64,000 nucleotides of DNA from Peribacillus muralis. GTDB taxonomy: Bacteria > Bacillota > Bacilli > Bacillales > DSM-1321. Position 1 is the first letter of the stretch; the number at the start of each line of letters is the position of its first letter. The notes under the pieces were generated by a model. That model did not search any database. It was given only the letters and a program-made list of their open reading frames with translations, and was not told where the DNA came from. A program made the position numbers and the translations under genes. Location: the NCBI RefSeq assembly GCF_001645685.2, contig NZ_CP017080.1, forward strand, positions 2,098,001-2,162,000, written 5' to 3'. Positions 52,763-61,647 of this stretch are shown in pieces.

Positions 52763-54094
52763 ATGTTGAGAAATAATTATCGCTATTTTATCATTTTCAT
52801 GATCATTGTCATTACGATCATTAACTACATTGATAGAGGTGCCTTGTCGTATGCTCAGGCAGAAATCATCGATGAGTTTGATTTAAATCCGGCTAGCTGG
52901 GGGGCAATCTTAGGCTACTTTGGATATGGATACATATTCGGAGCATTGTTTGGGGGAGCGTTGGCAGACAAAAAAGGACCGAAATTCATGTGGATCATCG
53001 CCGGTACCACTTGGTCGATTTTTGAAATAGGGACTATATTCGCAGGCCATATCGGGACAGCATTATTCGGTGGTTCAGCATTAGCGGGATTTGCCGTATT
53101 TCGCGTTTTATTCGGATTTGCTGAGGGGCCTACACTATCCGTCATGAACCGGACGATGGCCAATTGGGTTTCCCCGAAGGAAAAAGGCTTTGCCGTGGCA
53201 CTAGGGTTGGTTGGAACTCCAATCGGAGCTTTGATTACTGCCCCTGTTGTAGTGGGCTTGCTTACATATACCAATTGGAAGGCGACGTTTGTAGTTCTGG
53301 GACTATTGGGAATCATATGGGTCGTTATCTGGAACAAAGTCTTTACAAACCTGCCTGAAGAACATCCAAGAGTCACTAAAGCGGAGTTGGAAGGCATTCG
53401 AAGTGCCGACCAATTGATTCAAGGAGAAACGAAATTGGATGAGCAAATGCATATACCATGGTACCATTTCTTCAAGAACCCTACCTTGGTTATGAATGCC
53501 ATCGGGTATTTCGCGTTTTTATATGTCAATATACTTTTATTGACCTGGACTCCCAAATACTTGCAGGACGAATTCAATTATTCGCTTTCATCGCTTTCCT
53601 ATATTGGGATGATTCCGTGGGTAGGGGCCATCATTACGGGACTATTAGGCGGTAAAATCTCGGATCTGCTGCGTGTGAAAACAGGGAATTTACGGATTGC
53701 AAGATCTTGGTTCACGGTCGTTTCCCTATTTTGCACGGCTGTTTGTTTCATGTTGATTCCAACGGTCGAGAGTGCAGCCGCCGTTCTTGCCTTGATGTGT
53801 CTCGGCAATGCGTTCAATTATTTGCCCAATTCGATTTATTGGATTGTCGTTCTGGACACGGAACCGACAAAAGCAGGCACGTTCGGAGGGGTGACGCATT
53901 TCATTGCCAATCTCGCCACGATCATTGCACCTACGCTGACAGGAAGTCTTGTCGCCATTCATGGCTATAATGCGATGTTCATCGCGGCATCCATCGCCGT
54001 CACGATCGGCATGATCGCTATGGTTTTCGTCAAGCCTGGCAAGCAGGGCCCTTCCGCGAAGGTCAACAATGAAGTGGCTGATTCGAAAGCATAG
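52763..54094 (+). CDS. MFS transporter, anion:cation symporter (ACS) type
   Basis: A 443-residue, twelve-helix transporter. NYIDRGALSYAQAEI in the first helix is the hallmark of the ACS family (ExuT, GudP, NicT and similar carriers of organic anions). The motif GGALADKKGPKFMWIIAG lies in loop 2-3. The start ATG 52763 follows AAGGGGG; an in-frame upstream GTG/ATG at 52724 lacks a site. Lying in the hut-like cluster it probably imports the pathway substrate, such as urocanate, imidazole propionate or a histidine derivative. Confidence 0.88.
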   Translation: MLRNNYRYFIIFMIIVITIINYIDRGALSYAQAEIIDEFDLNPASWGAILGYFGYGYIFGALFGGALADKKGPKFMWIIAGTTWSIFEIGTIFAGHIGTALFGGSALAGFAVFRVLFGFAEGPTLSVMNRTMANWVSPKEKGFAVALGLVGTPIGALITAPVVVGLLTYTNWKATFVVLGLLGIIWVVIWNKVFTNLPEEHPRVTKAELEGIRSADQLIQGETKLDEQMHIPWYHFFKNPTLVMNAIGYFAFLYVNILLLTWTPKYLQDEFNYSLSSLSYIGMIPWVGAIITGLLGGKISDLLRVKTGNLRIARSWFTVVSLFCTAVCFMLIPTVESAAAVLALMCLGNAFNYLPNSIYWIVVLDTEPTKAGTFGGVTHFIANLATIIAPTLTGSLVAIHGYNAMFIAASIAVTIGMIAMVFVKPGKQGPSAKVNNEVADSKA

Positions 54095-54121
54095 CTACAT
54101 TAAGAACTTACAGCTTGGCTG

Positions 54122-54151
54122 GAGCAATCGTCACAGCGATTGCTCTTTTTT
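54122..54151 (+). terminator. Rho-independent terminator after first MFS gene
   Basis: GAGCAATCG pairs with CGATTGCTC around TCACAG, then six T. It divides the cluster into hutU-hutI-MFS and a second transcript. Confidence 0.92.
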
Positions 54152-54279
54152 GAAAGATATCGCTTCGATGTTAACCTGGGACTTTTGAGTGCAAGGCTAT
54201 GGTGGGACCTGAAGCGGACATATCAAAATTTTTTATTGGTTGAAATCTGAAAATTATAATAATTGAGGGGGCGTTTATA

Positions 54280-55668
54280 TTGAGTGAGGGAACATTTACA
54301 ATTGATGATGCACCATTTAAAAAGTTTCACTTTAGGATTGCAGGGCTTACTTTCGGGTCAAGCTTCTGTGACGGCTATTCCTTAGGCATCATTGCCATGG
54401 CACTGACATTTCTCGGTCCGCAATTAGAGCTGAATGCCATGTGGAGCGGCTTGATTGGGAGCTCAGCATTAATCGGCCTTTTTGCAGGTGCATTGGTGCT
54501 TGGAAAACTATCTGACCGTATAGGCAGGCAGAAAATCTTCCTTGTCAATTTTTTGCTTATTACCGTTGTTACGATTCTTCAATTTTTCGTTAATGGCCCG
54601 GCAGAGCTATTTGTTTTGCGATTGCTGATAGGTTTTGGGCTTGGAGGAGATTATGCAGTCGGGACAACATTACTTGCAGAATTTTCCCCGAAAAAGTATA
54701 GGGCCCCACTCCTTGCATCTTTAAACGTCGTTTGGACGCTTGGTTATGTAGCATCGAACTTTGTCGGTTATTATTTAGGCCAAGCTGGATCAGATTCATG
54801 GCGCTGGATGCTCGTCAGTGCGGCCGTTCCAGCTGTAGTGGTTTTATTCTTGCGGATTGGAACGCCAGAATCACCAAGGTGGTTAGTCAGCAAGGGACGT
54901 GCAGAAGAAGCGCGGCTTATCGTGAAGAAACATCTTGGAGAGAACGTGGAAATGGGCGAAACGTCGGCACATGCAGAAAATCCATCCGATTTAGGATTTC
55001 GTGGCCTTTTCAGCAAAAAGCTTCGCAAGCGTACCGCTTTTGGCGGAATATTCAAATTGACTCTCGTCATTCCGTATTTCGCCATCTATACCTTCCTTCC
55101 GTCCATTTTGCATACGATGGGTTTTAAACAAAACTTTTTTGCCGATACGATGCTAAACATTTTCTTGCTGGTCGGTGCGATCGTCGGCCTTTGGTTCCTT
55201 GCGAAATTTTCCCGCAGAGGATTTACAATAGGTGCCTTCACGATCCTTACAGTTTCTTTATTTTCCCTCAGTCTCCTGCACGATGGCTCACAATATTTCA
55301 TGTTGACATTCTTCCTGATTTTCACCTTTTTCATGTCGGCTGCTTCCAACCTAACGTTAGTATACCCTGCAGAACTATTCCCGACGGAGATTCGTGGAAC
55401 GGGAATCGGCATGGTCACGGCAATCAGCAGGATTGGATCTGCTATCGGAACTTTCCTTCTGCCTTTAAGTCTCAATTCCTTCGGTTTAAGCTCTTCAATG
55501 GTCGGCATGGCTATCATCTTGCTAATCGGTTTGATCGCATCCATAGCCTGGGCACCAGAGACAAAATCACTATCGCTAAATGAAGCTAGTGATCCCATGC
55601 TTGAAGGTGGGCAGCCTGCCGCTGGAAGTCATGCTTCATTGCAGCGAATCAGAGAAGATATTAAATGA
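54280..55668 (+). CDS. MFS transporter, sugar/aromatic-acid:H+ symporter type
   Basis: A 462-residue, twelve-helix transporter of the Sugar_tr/AAHS type. Landmarks: LGKLSDRIGRQKIF (loop 2-3), LRLLIGFGLGGDYAVGTTLLAEFSPKKYR (helix 4-5), GTPESPRWLVSKGR at the central loop and YPAELFPTEIRGTGIGMVTAISRIG (helix 10-11). It starts at TTG 54280, 9 bp after GAGGGG. The lyase gene follows after 51 bp. This is the second, differently built importer of the cluster, so two related compounds, or import and export, may be handled. Substrate inferred only from context. Confidence 0.88.
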   Translation: MSEGTFTIDDAPFKKFHFRIAGLTFGSSFCDGYSLGIIAMALTFLGPQLELNAMWSGLIGSSALIGLFAGALVLGKLSDRIGRQKIFLVNFLLITVVTILQFFVNGPAELFVLRLLIGFGLGGDYAVGTTLLAEFSPKKYRAPLLASLNVVWTLGYVASNFVGYYLGQAGSDSWRWMLVSAAVPAVVVLFLRIGTPESPRWLVSKGRAEEARLIVKKHLGENVEMGETSAHAENPSDLGFRGLFSKKLRKRTAFGGIFKLTLVIPYFAIYTFLPSILHTMGFKQNFFADTMLNIFLLVGAIVGLWFLAKFSRRGFTIGAFTILTVSLFSLSLLHDGSQYFMLTFFLIFTFFMSAASNLTLVYPAELFPTEIRGTGIGMVTAISRIGSAIGTFLLPLSLNSFGLSSSMVGMAIILLIGLIASIAWAPETKSLSLNEASDPMLEGGQPAAGSHASLQRIREDIK

Positions 55669-55719
55669 TGCTATCCGATGGATTATCATTAAATTATAGT
55701 GTTGAAGGAGTGATGAACC

Positions 55720-57279
55720 GTGACAACGACAAATTGCACGCACGCAAAGGATATAAAAAAAGTCGTGTTGGGCGATGGTCCCATCTCCATCAATGAGGTG
55801 ATTGCTGTTGCAAGATATGGGGCAGAGGTCTCCTTTACAAGAGAGTATTGTAATAGGGTGGATGAATCAAGAAGTTTAATTGATAGGTTCCTGCAGGAAA
55901 ATAGAGTTATTTATGGTGTGACAACAGGGTTTGGCAGCAATGTGACAAAGGTGATTTCTCCGGAAGATGCAGAAACGCTTCAACGGAATATCATTCGTTC
56001 TCATGCTGTCTCCGTTGGGGAGCCGTTAGAAAAAGAAGTAGTAAGGGCCATTCAACTAATGATCCTGGTAAATTTGGGGCAAGGTTATTCTGGAGTCAGG
56101 TTACAGGTTTTGGAGCTGATTGCTTCGCTGTTGAATCACGATATTGTCCCTTTTGCCCCCGGTGATGGGTCAGTGGGATACCTGTCACCAGAGTCTCACA
56201 TGGCCCTGGTGCTGATAGGGGAGGGAAAGGCATGGAAAGACGGTGAATTCATCCCAGGAGCGGTTGTCTTGGAAAAAGCCGGGTTGGCTCCTGTCACATT
56301 AGGTCCTAAAGAAGGATTGGCGCTTATTAGTGGAACGACTTCCGCCACGGCAATGGCCGCTTTAGCGTTATACAATGGCATCCAGGCCGCGAAAACTGCG
56401 GATATCACAGGAGCTATGTCCTTGGAGGTTCTTAAGGGTACAATTCATGCTTTTGATCCTCGCTCCCACAAATTAAAAAAGCATGGAGAACAGGCAAAGA
56501 CAGCCAGAAATGTGTCAAGGATCCTCGAAGGAAGTCAAATCATTGACACATATAAGGATTATAGATTACAAGATGCACTTAGTTTACGATGCATTCCACA
56601 AATTCACGGTGCCATAAAAAGAGCGTTGAAGGACGCTGAGGCCACTATTGAAAATGAAATGAACTCTGCAAGTGATAATCCTATCATTTATCCAGATGGT
56701 GCTGACGGGACTGCGCTTATGGGGGGGAACTTTGATGGATCATTCGTAGGAATCTATACAGATATGATGTGCATCGCCCTGGCAAATCTGGCTAAAATCA
56801 CCGAAAGAAGGATTGATCGCCTAGTAAACCATCACCATAGTGAGCTGCCGAATTTTTTGGTGGCAAACCCGGGTTTAAATAACGGCTACATGGTCCCGCA
56901 ATATACGGCAGCAGGATTATTGAATGAAATCAGAGTACTTACCCAGCCTGCAACAATCGATAATGTGCCGACATGTGCAAATCAGGAAGACGTCATAAGT
57001 TTTTCCTATTTCGCTTCGAAGAAAGCCTATCAGATTTCAAAGAAGCTTGAATATATTTTAGCTATTGAACTTATGACGGCAACGCAAGCTATGGATTTTC
57101 ATCACCCATTGAAACCTGCCCCCATCACGGAGAAAGTGTACCGTTTAATACGCAGTAAAGTACCTACGGTAAAGGAAGACCGATTCTTTCATCCTGACAT
57201 AGAAGTGATTAAAGGGCAAATTCATGAAGGAGAACTAACCAAGCTTGTCGAATTGGAAATGGGTGAGATGGAGTTTTAA
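55720..57279 (+). CDS. Histidine ammonia-lyase homologue lacking the MIO tripeptide
   Basis: A 519-residue member of the HAL/PAL fold. Most family landmarks are there: VIYGVTTGFGSN, LQRNIIRSHAVSVGEP, GYSGVRLQVLELI, LISGTTSATA, ENEMNSASDNPIIY and the C-terminal EDVISF. The cofactor loop is not. Canonical enzymes read GS(V/L)G-ASG-DLAPL.H, and the Ala-Ser-Gly cyclises to the MIO electrophile. Here residues 150-160 read GSVGYLSPESH, three residues shorter and without ASG. MIO-based ammonia removal from histidine is therefore unlikely. From memory, ergothionase, which eliminates trimethylamine from ergothioneine, is a HAL-fold enzyme without MIO, so a betaine lyase is a reasonable guess. GTG start 9 bp after AAGGAG. 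Confidence 0.85.
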   Translation: MTTTNCTHAKDIKKVVLGDGPISINEVIAVARYGAEVSFTREYCNRVDESRSLIDRFLQENRVIYGVTTGFGSNVTKVISPEDAETLQRNIIRSHAVSVGEPLEKEVVRAIQLMILVNLGQGYSGVRLQVLELIASLLNHDIVPFAPGDGSVGYLSPESHMALVLIGEGKAWKDGEFIPGAVVLEKAGLAPVTLGPKEGLALISGTTSATAMAALALYNGIQAAKTADITGAMSLEVLKGTIHAFDPRSHKLKKHGEQAKTARNVSRILEGSQIIDTYKDYRLQDALSLRCIPQIHGAIKRALKDAEATIENEMNSASDNPIIYPDGADGTALMGGNFDGSFVGIYTDMMCIALANLAKITERRIDRLVNHHHSELPNFLVANPGLNNGYMVPQYTAAGLLNEIRVLTQPATIDNVPTCANQEDVISFSYFASKKAYQISKKLEYILAIELMTATQAMDFHHPLKPAPITEKVYRLIRSKVPTVKEDRFFHPDIEVIKGQIHEGELTKLVELEMGEMEF

Positions 57280-57380
57280 TGATGGGTGCACCAGTTTATG
57301 CGGATGCATGCAGCAAGATTTCATGACCTGCCACATTATTAAAAGGGTGTCACCATCAAGAACGGAGGAATAACGGAAAC

Positions 57381-58508
57381 ATGCATTATGATGTAATTGT
57401 AATTGGAGCTGGATCGATGGGTATGTCGGCAGGGCATTACCTATCCAAGGCTGGGAAGAAAGTGTTATTATTGGATTCTTTCGTCCCGCCTCACAATAAA
57501 GGCAGTCATCATGGAGAAACAAGGATCATTAGACATGCTTATGGGGAAGGAACGGAATATGTATCATTAGTCCTTAGAGCTCAAGAACTATGGGATGATT
57601 TAGAAAAAATAACGGAAAGAAAATTATTTCTTCGGACTGGCGTTCTGAATGCGGGCAGTCAGCATTCCCCATTCATTAAGCAAGTGATTGCAAGTTCAAA
57701 TAAATTTGATTTACCATTGGAAATCCTTGATACGCATCAAGTTCATGACAGGTGGCCCGGGATCATCCTGCCGGAAGATTATATTGGTTGCTTTGAACAG
57801 AATTCAGGCGTGTTAAAAAGCGAAGAGTGCATACGTGCATACCAGCAGACTGCCGAATTACACGGTGCTGATATTAAAGTGAACAGCCCGGTGAGGAACC
57901 TGATTGTCCAGAGTGATGGGGTTACGGTGAAAACTGCTGACCAAAGCTATCATGCCGATGCATTGGTCGTTGCAGCAGGAGCTTGGTCACCAAAGATTTT
58001 GGAGATGTTGGGATTGGATGTTCCGCTAGCCCCTATCCGGAAAACCTTCGCCTGGTTCGATGCAGATGAAAAATTATATGGTCACAATGGTTTTCCTGCA
58101 TTCACGTTCGATACACCTGAAGGTACATACTATGGCTTTCCGAGTATAAGTGGAGCTGGTTTGAAACTTGGGAGGCATGACGGGGGAAACCGGATAAATC
58201 CCGATGAAACGATGGCCCAATTTGGAGAATACGAGGAGGATGCTGGGGATTTGGAGCGCTTCTTGAACCGGTTCATGCCTTCTGGTCAAACATTGAGACA
58301 TGGAAAAAACTGCATCTATACGATGACGCCAGATGAGGACTTTATCGTCGACCTACATCCTGCGTTTCCCCATATTGCCATCGCAGCGGGATTCTCGGGA
58401 CATGGATTCAAGTTCAGCAGTGTGATTGGCGAGAGTTTAAGTGATCTTATTCTTTCGGGAAAGACTGAGAATGATCTTTCCCCATTTTCGCTAAACAGAT
58501 TCCAATAG
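57381..58508 (+). CDS. N-methyl amino-acid oxidase (SolA/MSOX-like)
   Basis: A 375-residue FAD oxidase of the sarcosine oxidase/N-methyltryptophan oxidase family. The dinucleotide motif IVIGAGSMGMSAGHYLSKAG is at the N-terminus; the substrate-side arginine region is SHHGETRIIRHAYGEG. The C-terminal KNCIYTMTPDEDFIVD holds the cysteine (about residue 311) that binds FAD covalently in MSOX. It demethylates secondary N-methyl amino acids with release of formaldehyde and hydrogen peroxide. Following the lyase gene by 101 bp, it may process N-methylated histidine or a methylamine derived from the same substrate. A terminator follows. Confidence 0.88.
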   Translation: MHYDVIVIGAGSMGMSAGHYLSKAGKKVLLLDSFVPPHNKGSHHGETRIIRHAYGEGTEYVSLVLRAQELWDDLEKITERKLFLRTGVLNAGSQHSPFIKQVIASSNKFDLPLEILDTHQVHDRWPGIILPEDYIGCFEQNSGVLKSEECIRAYQQTAELHGADIKVNSPVRNLIVQSDGVTVKTADQSYHADALVVAAGAWSPKILEMLGLDVPLAPIRKTFAWFDADEKLYGHNGFPAFTFDTPEGTYYGFPSISGAGLKLGRHDGGNRINPDETMAQFGEYEEDAGDLERFLNRFMPSGQTLRHGKNCIYTMTPDEDFIVDLHPAFPHIAIAAGFSGHGFKFSSVIGESLSDLILSGKTENDLSPFSLNRFQ

Positions 58509-58544
58509 GTTCATAGCTTTGTCAACCAATAGAATGAATAGGCT

Positions 58545-58583
58545 AGCCGTCGATTCCTTTTCAAGAGAATCAACGGCTTTTTT
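58545..58583 (+). terminator. Rho-independent terminator after solA-like gene
   Basis: AGCCGTCGATTC pairs with GAATCAACGGCT (one mismatch) around a 14-base loop, then a T-run. Confidence 0.88.
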
Positions 58584-58647
58584 ATATGGTTCCCTTGATT
58601 TATAAGTTCAGCGTGCAATAGACATCATACAGGCTATCTGTCAACTA

Positions 58648-58676
58648 TTGTCTAAAAAAATAATGCGTGATAGAAT
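58648..58676 (+). promoter_or_regulatory. Promoter of the pxp operon
   Basis: TTGTCT, 17-bp spacer, TAGAAT. A repeated TTCCGAA element starts 7 bp downstream, so the site is probably repressed. Confidence 0.6.
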
Positions 58677-58682
58677 AAGAAT

Positions 58683-58717
58683 ATTCCGAAATTTGAAACT
58701 CTAATTCCGAATTTCGG
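58683..58717. promoter_or_regulatory. Candidate KipR operator
   Basis: ATTCCGAAATTT at 58683 and ATTCCGAATTTCGG at 58704 form two copies of one element, the second with an inner palindrome CCGAA-T-TTCGG. Position just after the promoter of the operon whose last gene is the IclR-type kipR suggests autoregulation. Confidence 0.5.
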
Positions 58718-58782
58718 TATTTCACTACATGCTTTTAAGAAATAGATAAACTGGAACCATTTAAACTGAAGGAGGAGGAACA

Positions 58783-59541
58783 ATGAATGTCGTTGATTTG
58801 AATTGTGATTTAGGAGAGAGTTTTGGCACCTATCGGATGGGAAATGACAAGGAGATTTTAGATTATGTCACATCTGTCAATGTGGCATGTGGATTTCACG
58901 CCGGCGATCCATCCGTCATGCGAGAAACGGTACAGCTTGCCTTAGAAAAAGGTGTCAGGATCGGAGCACATCCAGGTTTACCTGACTTGATGGGTTTTGG
59001 GAGACGCAATATGAATATTGCCCCACAGGAGGCTTATGATATTGTCGTTTATCAGATTGGCGCTTTAAATGGCTTCTTGCAGTCCGAGGGAGGAAGCATG
59101 CAGCATGTGAAACCGCATGGCGCGTTGTACAATATGGCGGCCCGAAACGAAGCGTTATCCTTGGCGATTGCCGAGGCGATATACAAAGTGAACCAAGAGC
59201 TCATTCTCTTTGGTCTGTCAGGCAGTGAATTAATTCGAGCTGGTGAAGCAGTCGGCTTGCGAACGGCCAGTGAAGTATTTGCCGATCGCACCTATCAAGA
59301 AGACGGTTCATTAACTTCCCGACTGGAGAAACATGCATTATTGGAAAATGATGAAGATGCTGCTGCACAGGCGATTCGGATGGTAAAGGAAGGGAAGGTC
59401 ATGTCCCAACAAGGATCCGATGTCGCTTTGAGGGCAGATACGATTTGCATACATGGGGACGGTGCACATGCATTAACCTTTGCCCAGCATGTGAAAAATT
59501 CTTTGGAATTATCTGAAATAACAGTCAAGTCATTTACATAA
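58783..59541 (+). CDS. pxpA: 5-oxoprolinase subunit PxpA (LamB/YcsF)
   Basis: A 252-residue TIM-barrel-like subunit of the prokaryotic ATP-dependent 5-oxoprolinase, which opens the damage product pyroglutamate to glutamate together with PxpB and PxpC. Motifs: [48 protein letters not shown] and [13 protein letters not shown] after GGAGGAGG. First gene of an operon that keeps the B. subtilis order ycsF-ycsG-ycsI-kipI-kipA-kipR. Confidence 0.95.
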   Translation: MNVVDLNCDLGESFGTYRMGNDKEILDYVTSVNVACGFHAGDPSVMRETVQLALEKGVRIGAHPGLPDLMGFGRRNMNIAPQEAYDIVVYQIGALNGFLQSEGGSMQHVKPHGALYNMAARNEALSLAIAEAIYKVNQELILFGLSGSELIRAGEAVGLRTASEVFADRTYQEDGSLTSRLEKHALLENDEDAAAQAIRMVKEGKVMSQQGSDVALRADTICIHGDGAHALTFAQHVKNSLELSEITVKSFT

Positions 59542-59563
59542 ACCTACATAGGAGGTCATTCCA

Positions 59564-60793
59564 TTGGAGCCGAACAAACATACTGCAGTTCAGGAAGAGA
59601 TTCCCGCTAAGCCGAAAACGAACCGCACTTTATTGCTGGGTGCTGCCTTCTTGATGGCAACATCTGCAATAGGGCCAGGATTTTTAATGCAAACGACCGT
59701 ATATACTCAAAGTCTTGCGGCTAGTTTTGGTTTCGTCATTCTTATTTCGGTCATACTCGATATTTTTGCACAAACAAATGTATGGCGCATCATTGCTGTA
59801 TCTGAAAAGCGGGGTCAAGAGATTGCCAACATGGTGCTTCCTGGACTTGGTTATGTCCTGGCGGCACTCATCGTCCTGGGAGGCCTCGCCTTCAATATAG
59901 GCAATATTGCAGGAGCAGGTCTTGGCCTCAATGCAATGACGGGGATATCGCCAACTGCGGGTGCCGCAATAAGTGCGGTCATTGCGGTCTTGATATTTGT
60001 CGTCAAGGAAGCAGGAAAGGCAATGGACCGTTTTACGCAAATTGCGGGCTTCTTCATGATCTGTTTGATGATATATGTAGCCTGGACAACCTCACCCCCC
60101 ATAGGGGAAGCGGTAGTGAGGACGTTTACACCTATCCACTTCGATGTCATTGCCATCGTAACTTTAGTGGGAGGGTCGGTCGGCGGATACATAACATTTG
60201 CAGGTGGTCATCGGCTATTGGATGCAGGCGTGAAAGGGGTTGAAGCATTACCTCAAGTCACTAAGAGTTCGGTAGTGGGAATCTTGATCACCACCGTCAT
60301 GCGCGTCGCGTTATTTTTGGCAGTACTTGGTGTCGTATCGAAAGGTTTGCAAATCGATCAGGATAACCCGGCAGCGTCCGTTTTTCAACTGGCTGCCGGA
60401 AACGTAGGATACCGCATATTCGGGGTTGTGATGTGGGCTGCAGCAATCACTTCCGTGGTTGGAGCTGCATATACCTCCGTTTCATTTATCAGAACATTCA
60501 GCGAAACGATCAATAAGAAGGCGAACTGGATAATCATTGGGTTTATCGTCGTCTCGACAGTTTGCTTTTTGTTAATTGGCCAGCCGGTTAAAGTACTGCT
60601 TATCGTCGGCGCCATTAATGGATTGATTTTGCCAATCGCGCTTGGGACATTATTGATTGCCGCGTATAAGCGAAACATTGTCGGCGATTATAAACACCCG
60701 TTATGGTTAACGATTTCCGGAGTCTTTGTTGTAATCGTCATGGCGTTGATGGGAGGATATACATTGATTAAACAATTGCCGGCACTATTTTAA
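59564..60793 (+). CDS. ycsG: NRAMP-type transporter (YcsG)
   Basis: A 409-residue membrane protein with eleven or twelve helices, of the NRAMP-related YcsG branch. SAIGPGFLMQTTVYTQSLAASFGF in the first helix has P-G in place of the metal-binding D-P-G-N of true NRAMP carriers. GGSVGGYITFAGGHRLLDAG marks helix 6. Loss of the metal motif and its constant pairing with 5-oxoprolinase genes suggest that it carries an organic substrate such as pyroglutamate rather than Mn2+ or Fe2+; that is inference. TTG start 8 bp after GGAGG. Confidence 0.87.
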   Translation: MEPNKHTAVQEEIPAKPKTNRTLLLGAAFLMATSAIGPGFLMQTTVYTQSLAASFGFVILISVILDIFAQTNVWRIIAVSEKRGQEIANMVLPGLGYVLAALIVLGGLAFNIGNIAGAGLGLNAMTGISPTAGAAISAVIAVLIFVVKEAGKAMDRFTQIAGFFMICLMIYVAWTTSPPIGEAVVRTFTPIHFDVIAIVTLVGGSVGGYITFAGGHRLLDAGVKGVEALPQVTKSSVVGILITTVMRVALFLAVLGVVSKGLQIDQDNPAASVFQLAAGNVGYRIFGVVMWAAAITSVVGAAYTSVSFIRTFSETINKKANWIIIGFIVVSTVCFLLIGQPVKVLLIVGAINGLILPIALGTLLIAAYKRNIVGDYKHPLWLTISGVFVVIVMALMGGYTLIKQLPALF

Positions 60794-60855
60794 TTGAATG
60801 ATTGTGACGGGCAGTCACTTCTGATCTGCCAGTCCAGAATAGGAGATGTATAGGT

Positions 60856-61647
60856 ATGATAAATCTTTCTCAAGTGACACCTTCTGAGCTGCGTTCAATG
60901 ATTCGAAAGGATGAATTGATTAAAGCGACCGCAGGAATGGCTAACGGGTATGCCCAAGCAAACTTAGCCATCTTAAAAAAGGAGCATGCTTTTGACTTCT
61001 TACTATTCTGCCAGCGTAACCCTATATCATGTCCATTGCTGGATGTAACGGAAATTGGTTCACCCATTCCCGCATTAGCCGCTCCCGATGGGGATATACG
61101 TACGGATATCCCTAAATACAGGGTATACAAATATGGTGAATTGGTGGATGAGGTAACCGAAATATCAAAATACTGGGAAGAGGATATGGTTGGTTTTCTG
61201 ATTGGGTGCAGTTTTACATTCGAATACGCGCTATTAAAAAATGATATTCCGGTTCGCCATATTGAAGAGGGCTGCAATGTACCCATGTTTAAAACCAATA
61301 TTCCTTGTATGGAGGCAGGGATTTTCCATGGGAAAATGGTGGCTAGCATGAGACCGATACCACAAAAGGATGTGGTGAGGGCCGCCCAAGTGACCTCGCG
61401 TTTTCCAGCAGTGCATGGGGGACCGATCCATATTGGTGACCCTGAAGCAATCGGGGTATCAAGCATTCAACATCCAGACTTTGGTGATCCCGTAACGGTG
61501 CATCCCGGGGAAGTGCCGGTCTTTTGGGCATGTGGCGTAACGCCTCAGTCCATCGCGATGGAAACCAAACCGGAAATCATGATAACTCATGCACCTGGAC
61601 ATATGTTTATCACAGACATCCGTGATGAAAAATTAGGTGTATTATAA
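60856..61647 (+). CDS. ycsI: Putative hydro-lyase YcsI (D-glutamate cyclase-like)
   Basis: A 263-residue member of the DUF1445/YcsI family. Typical parts: GMANGYAQANLAIL at the start, FLLFCQRNPISCPLLDVTE, DIPKYRVYKYGELV, FLIGCSFTFEYALL and ITHAPGHMFITDI at the end. The mammalian homologue interconverts D-glutamate and 5-oxo-D-proline, which fits the pyroglutamate theme of this operon. The chemistry of the bacterial protein is inferred. The next start codon directly abuts its stop codon. Confidence 0.9.
   Translation: MINLSQVTPSELRSMIRKDELIKATAGMANGYAQANLAILKKEHAFDFLLFCQRNPISCPLLDVTEIGSPIPALAAPDGDIRTDIPKYRVYKYGELVDEVTEISKYWEEDMVGFLIGCSFTFEYALLKNDIPVRHIEEGCNVPMFKTNIPCMEAGIFHGKMVASMRPIPQKDVVRAAQVTSRFPAVHGGPIHIGDPEAIGVSSIQHPDFGDPVTVHPGEVPVFWACGVTPQSIAMETKPEIMITHAPGHMFITDIRDEKLGVL

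Noticed and set aside
55086..55598. 170-codon minus-strand frame
   Set aside because: Antisense to the second MFS transporter with no domain of its own.
60870..61466. 198-codon minus-strand frame
   Set aside because: Shadow of ycsI; the plus-strand product is a recognised family in a conserved operon.
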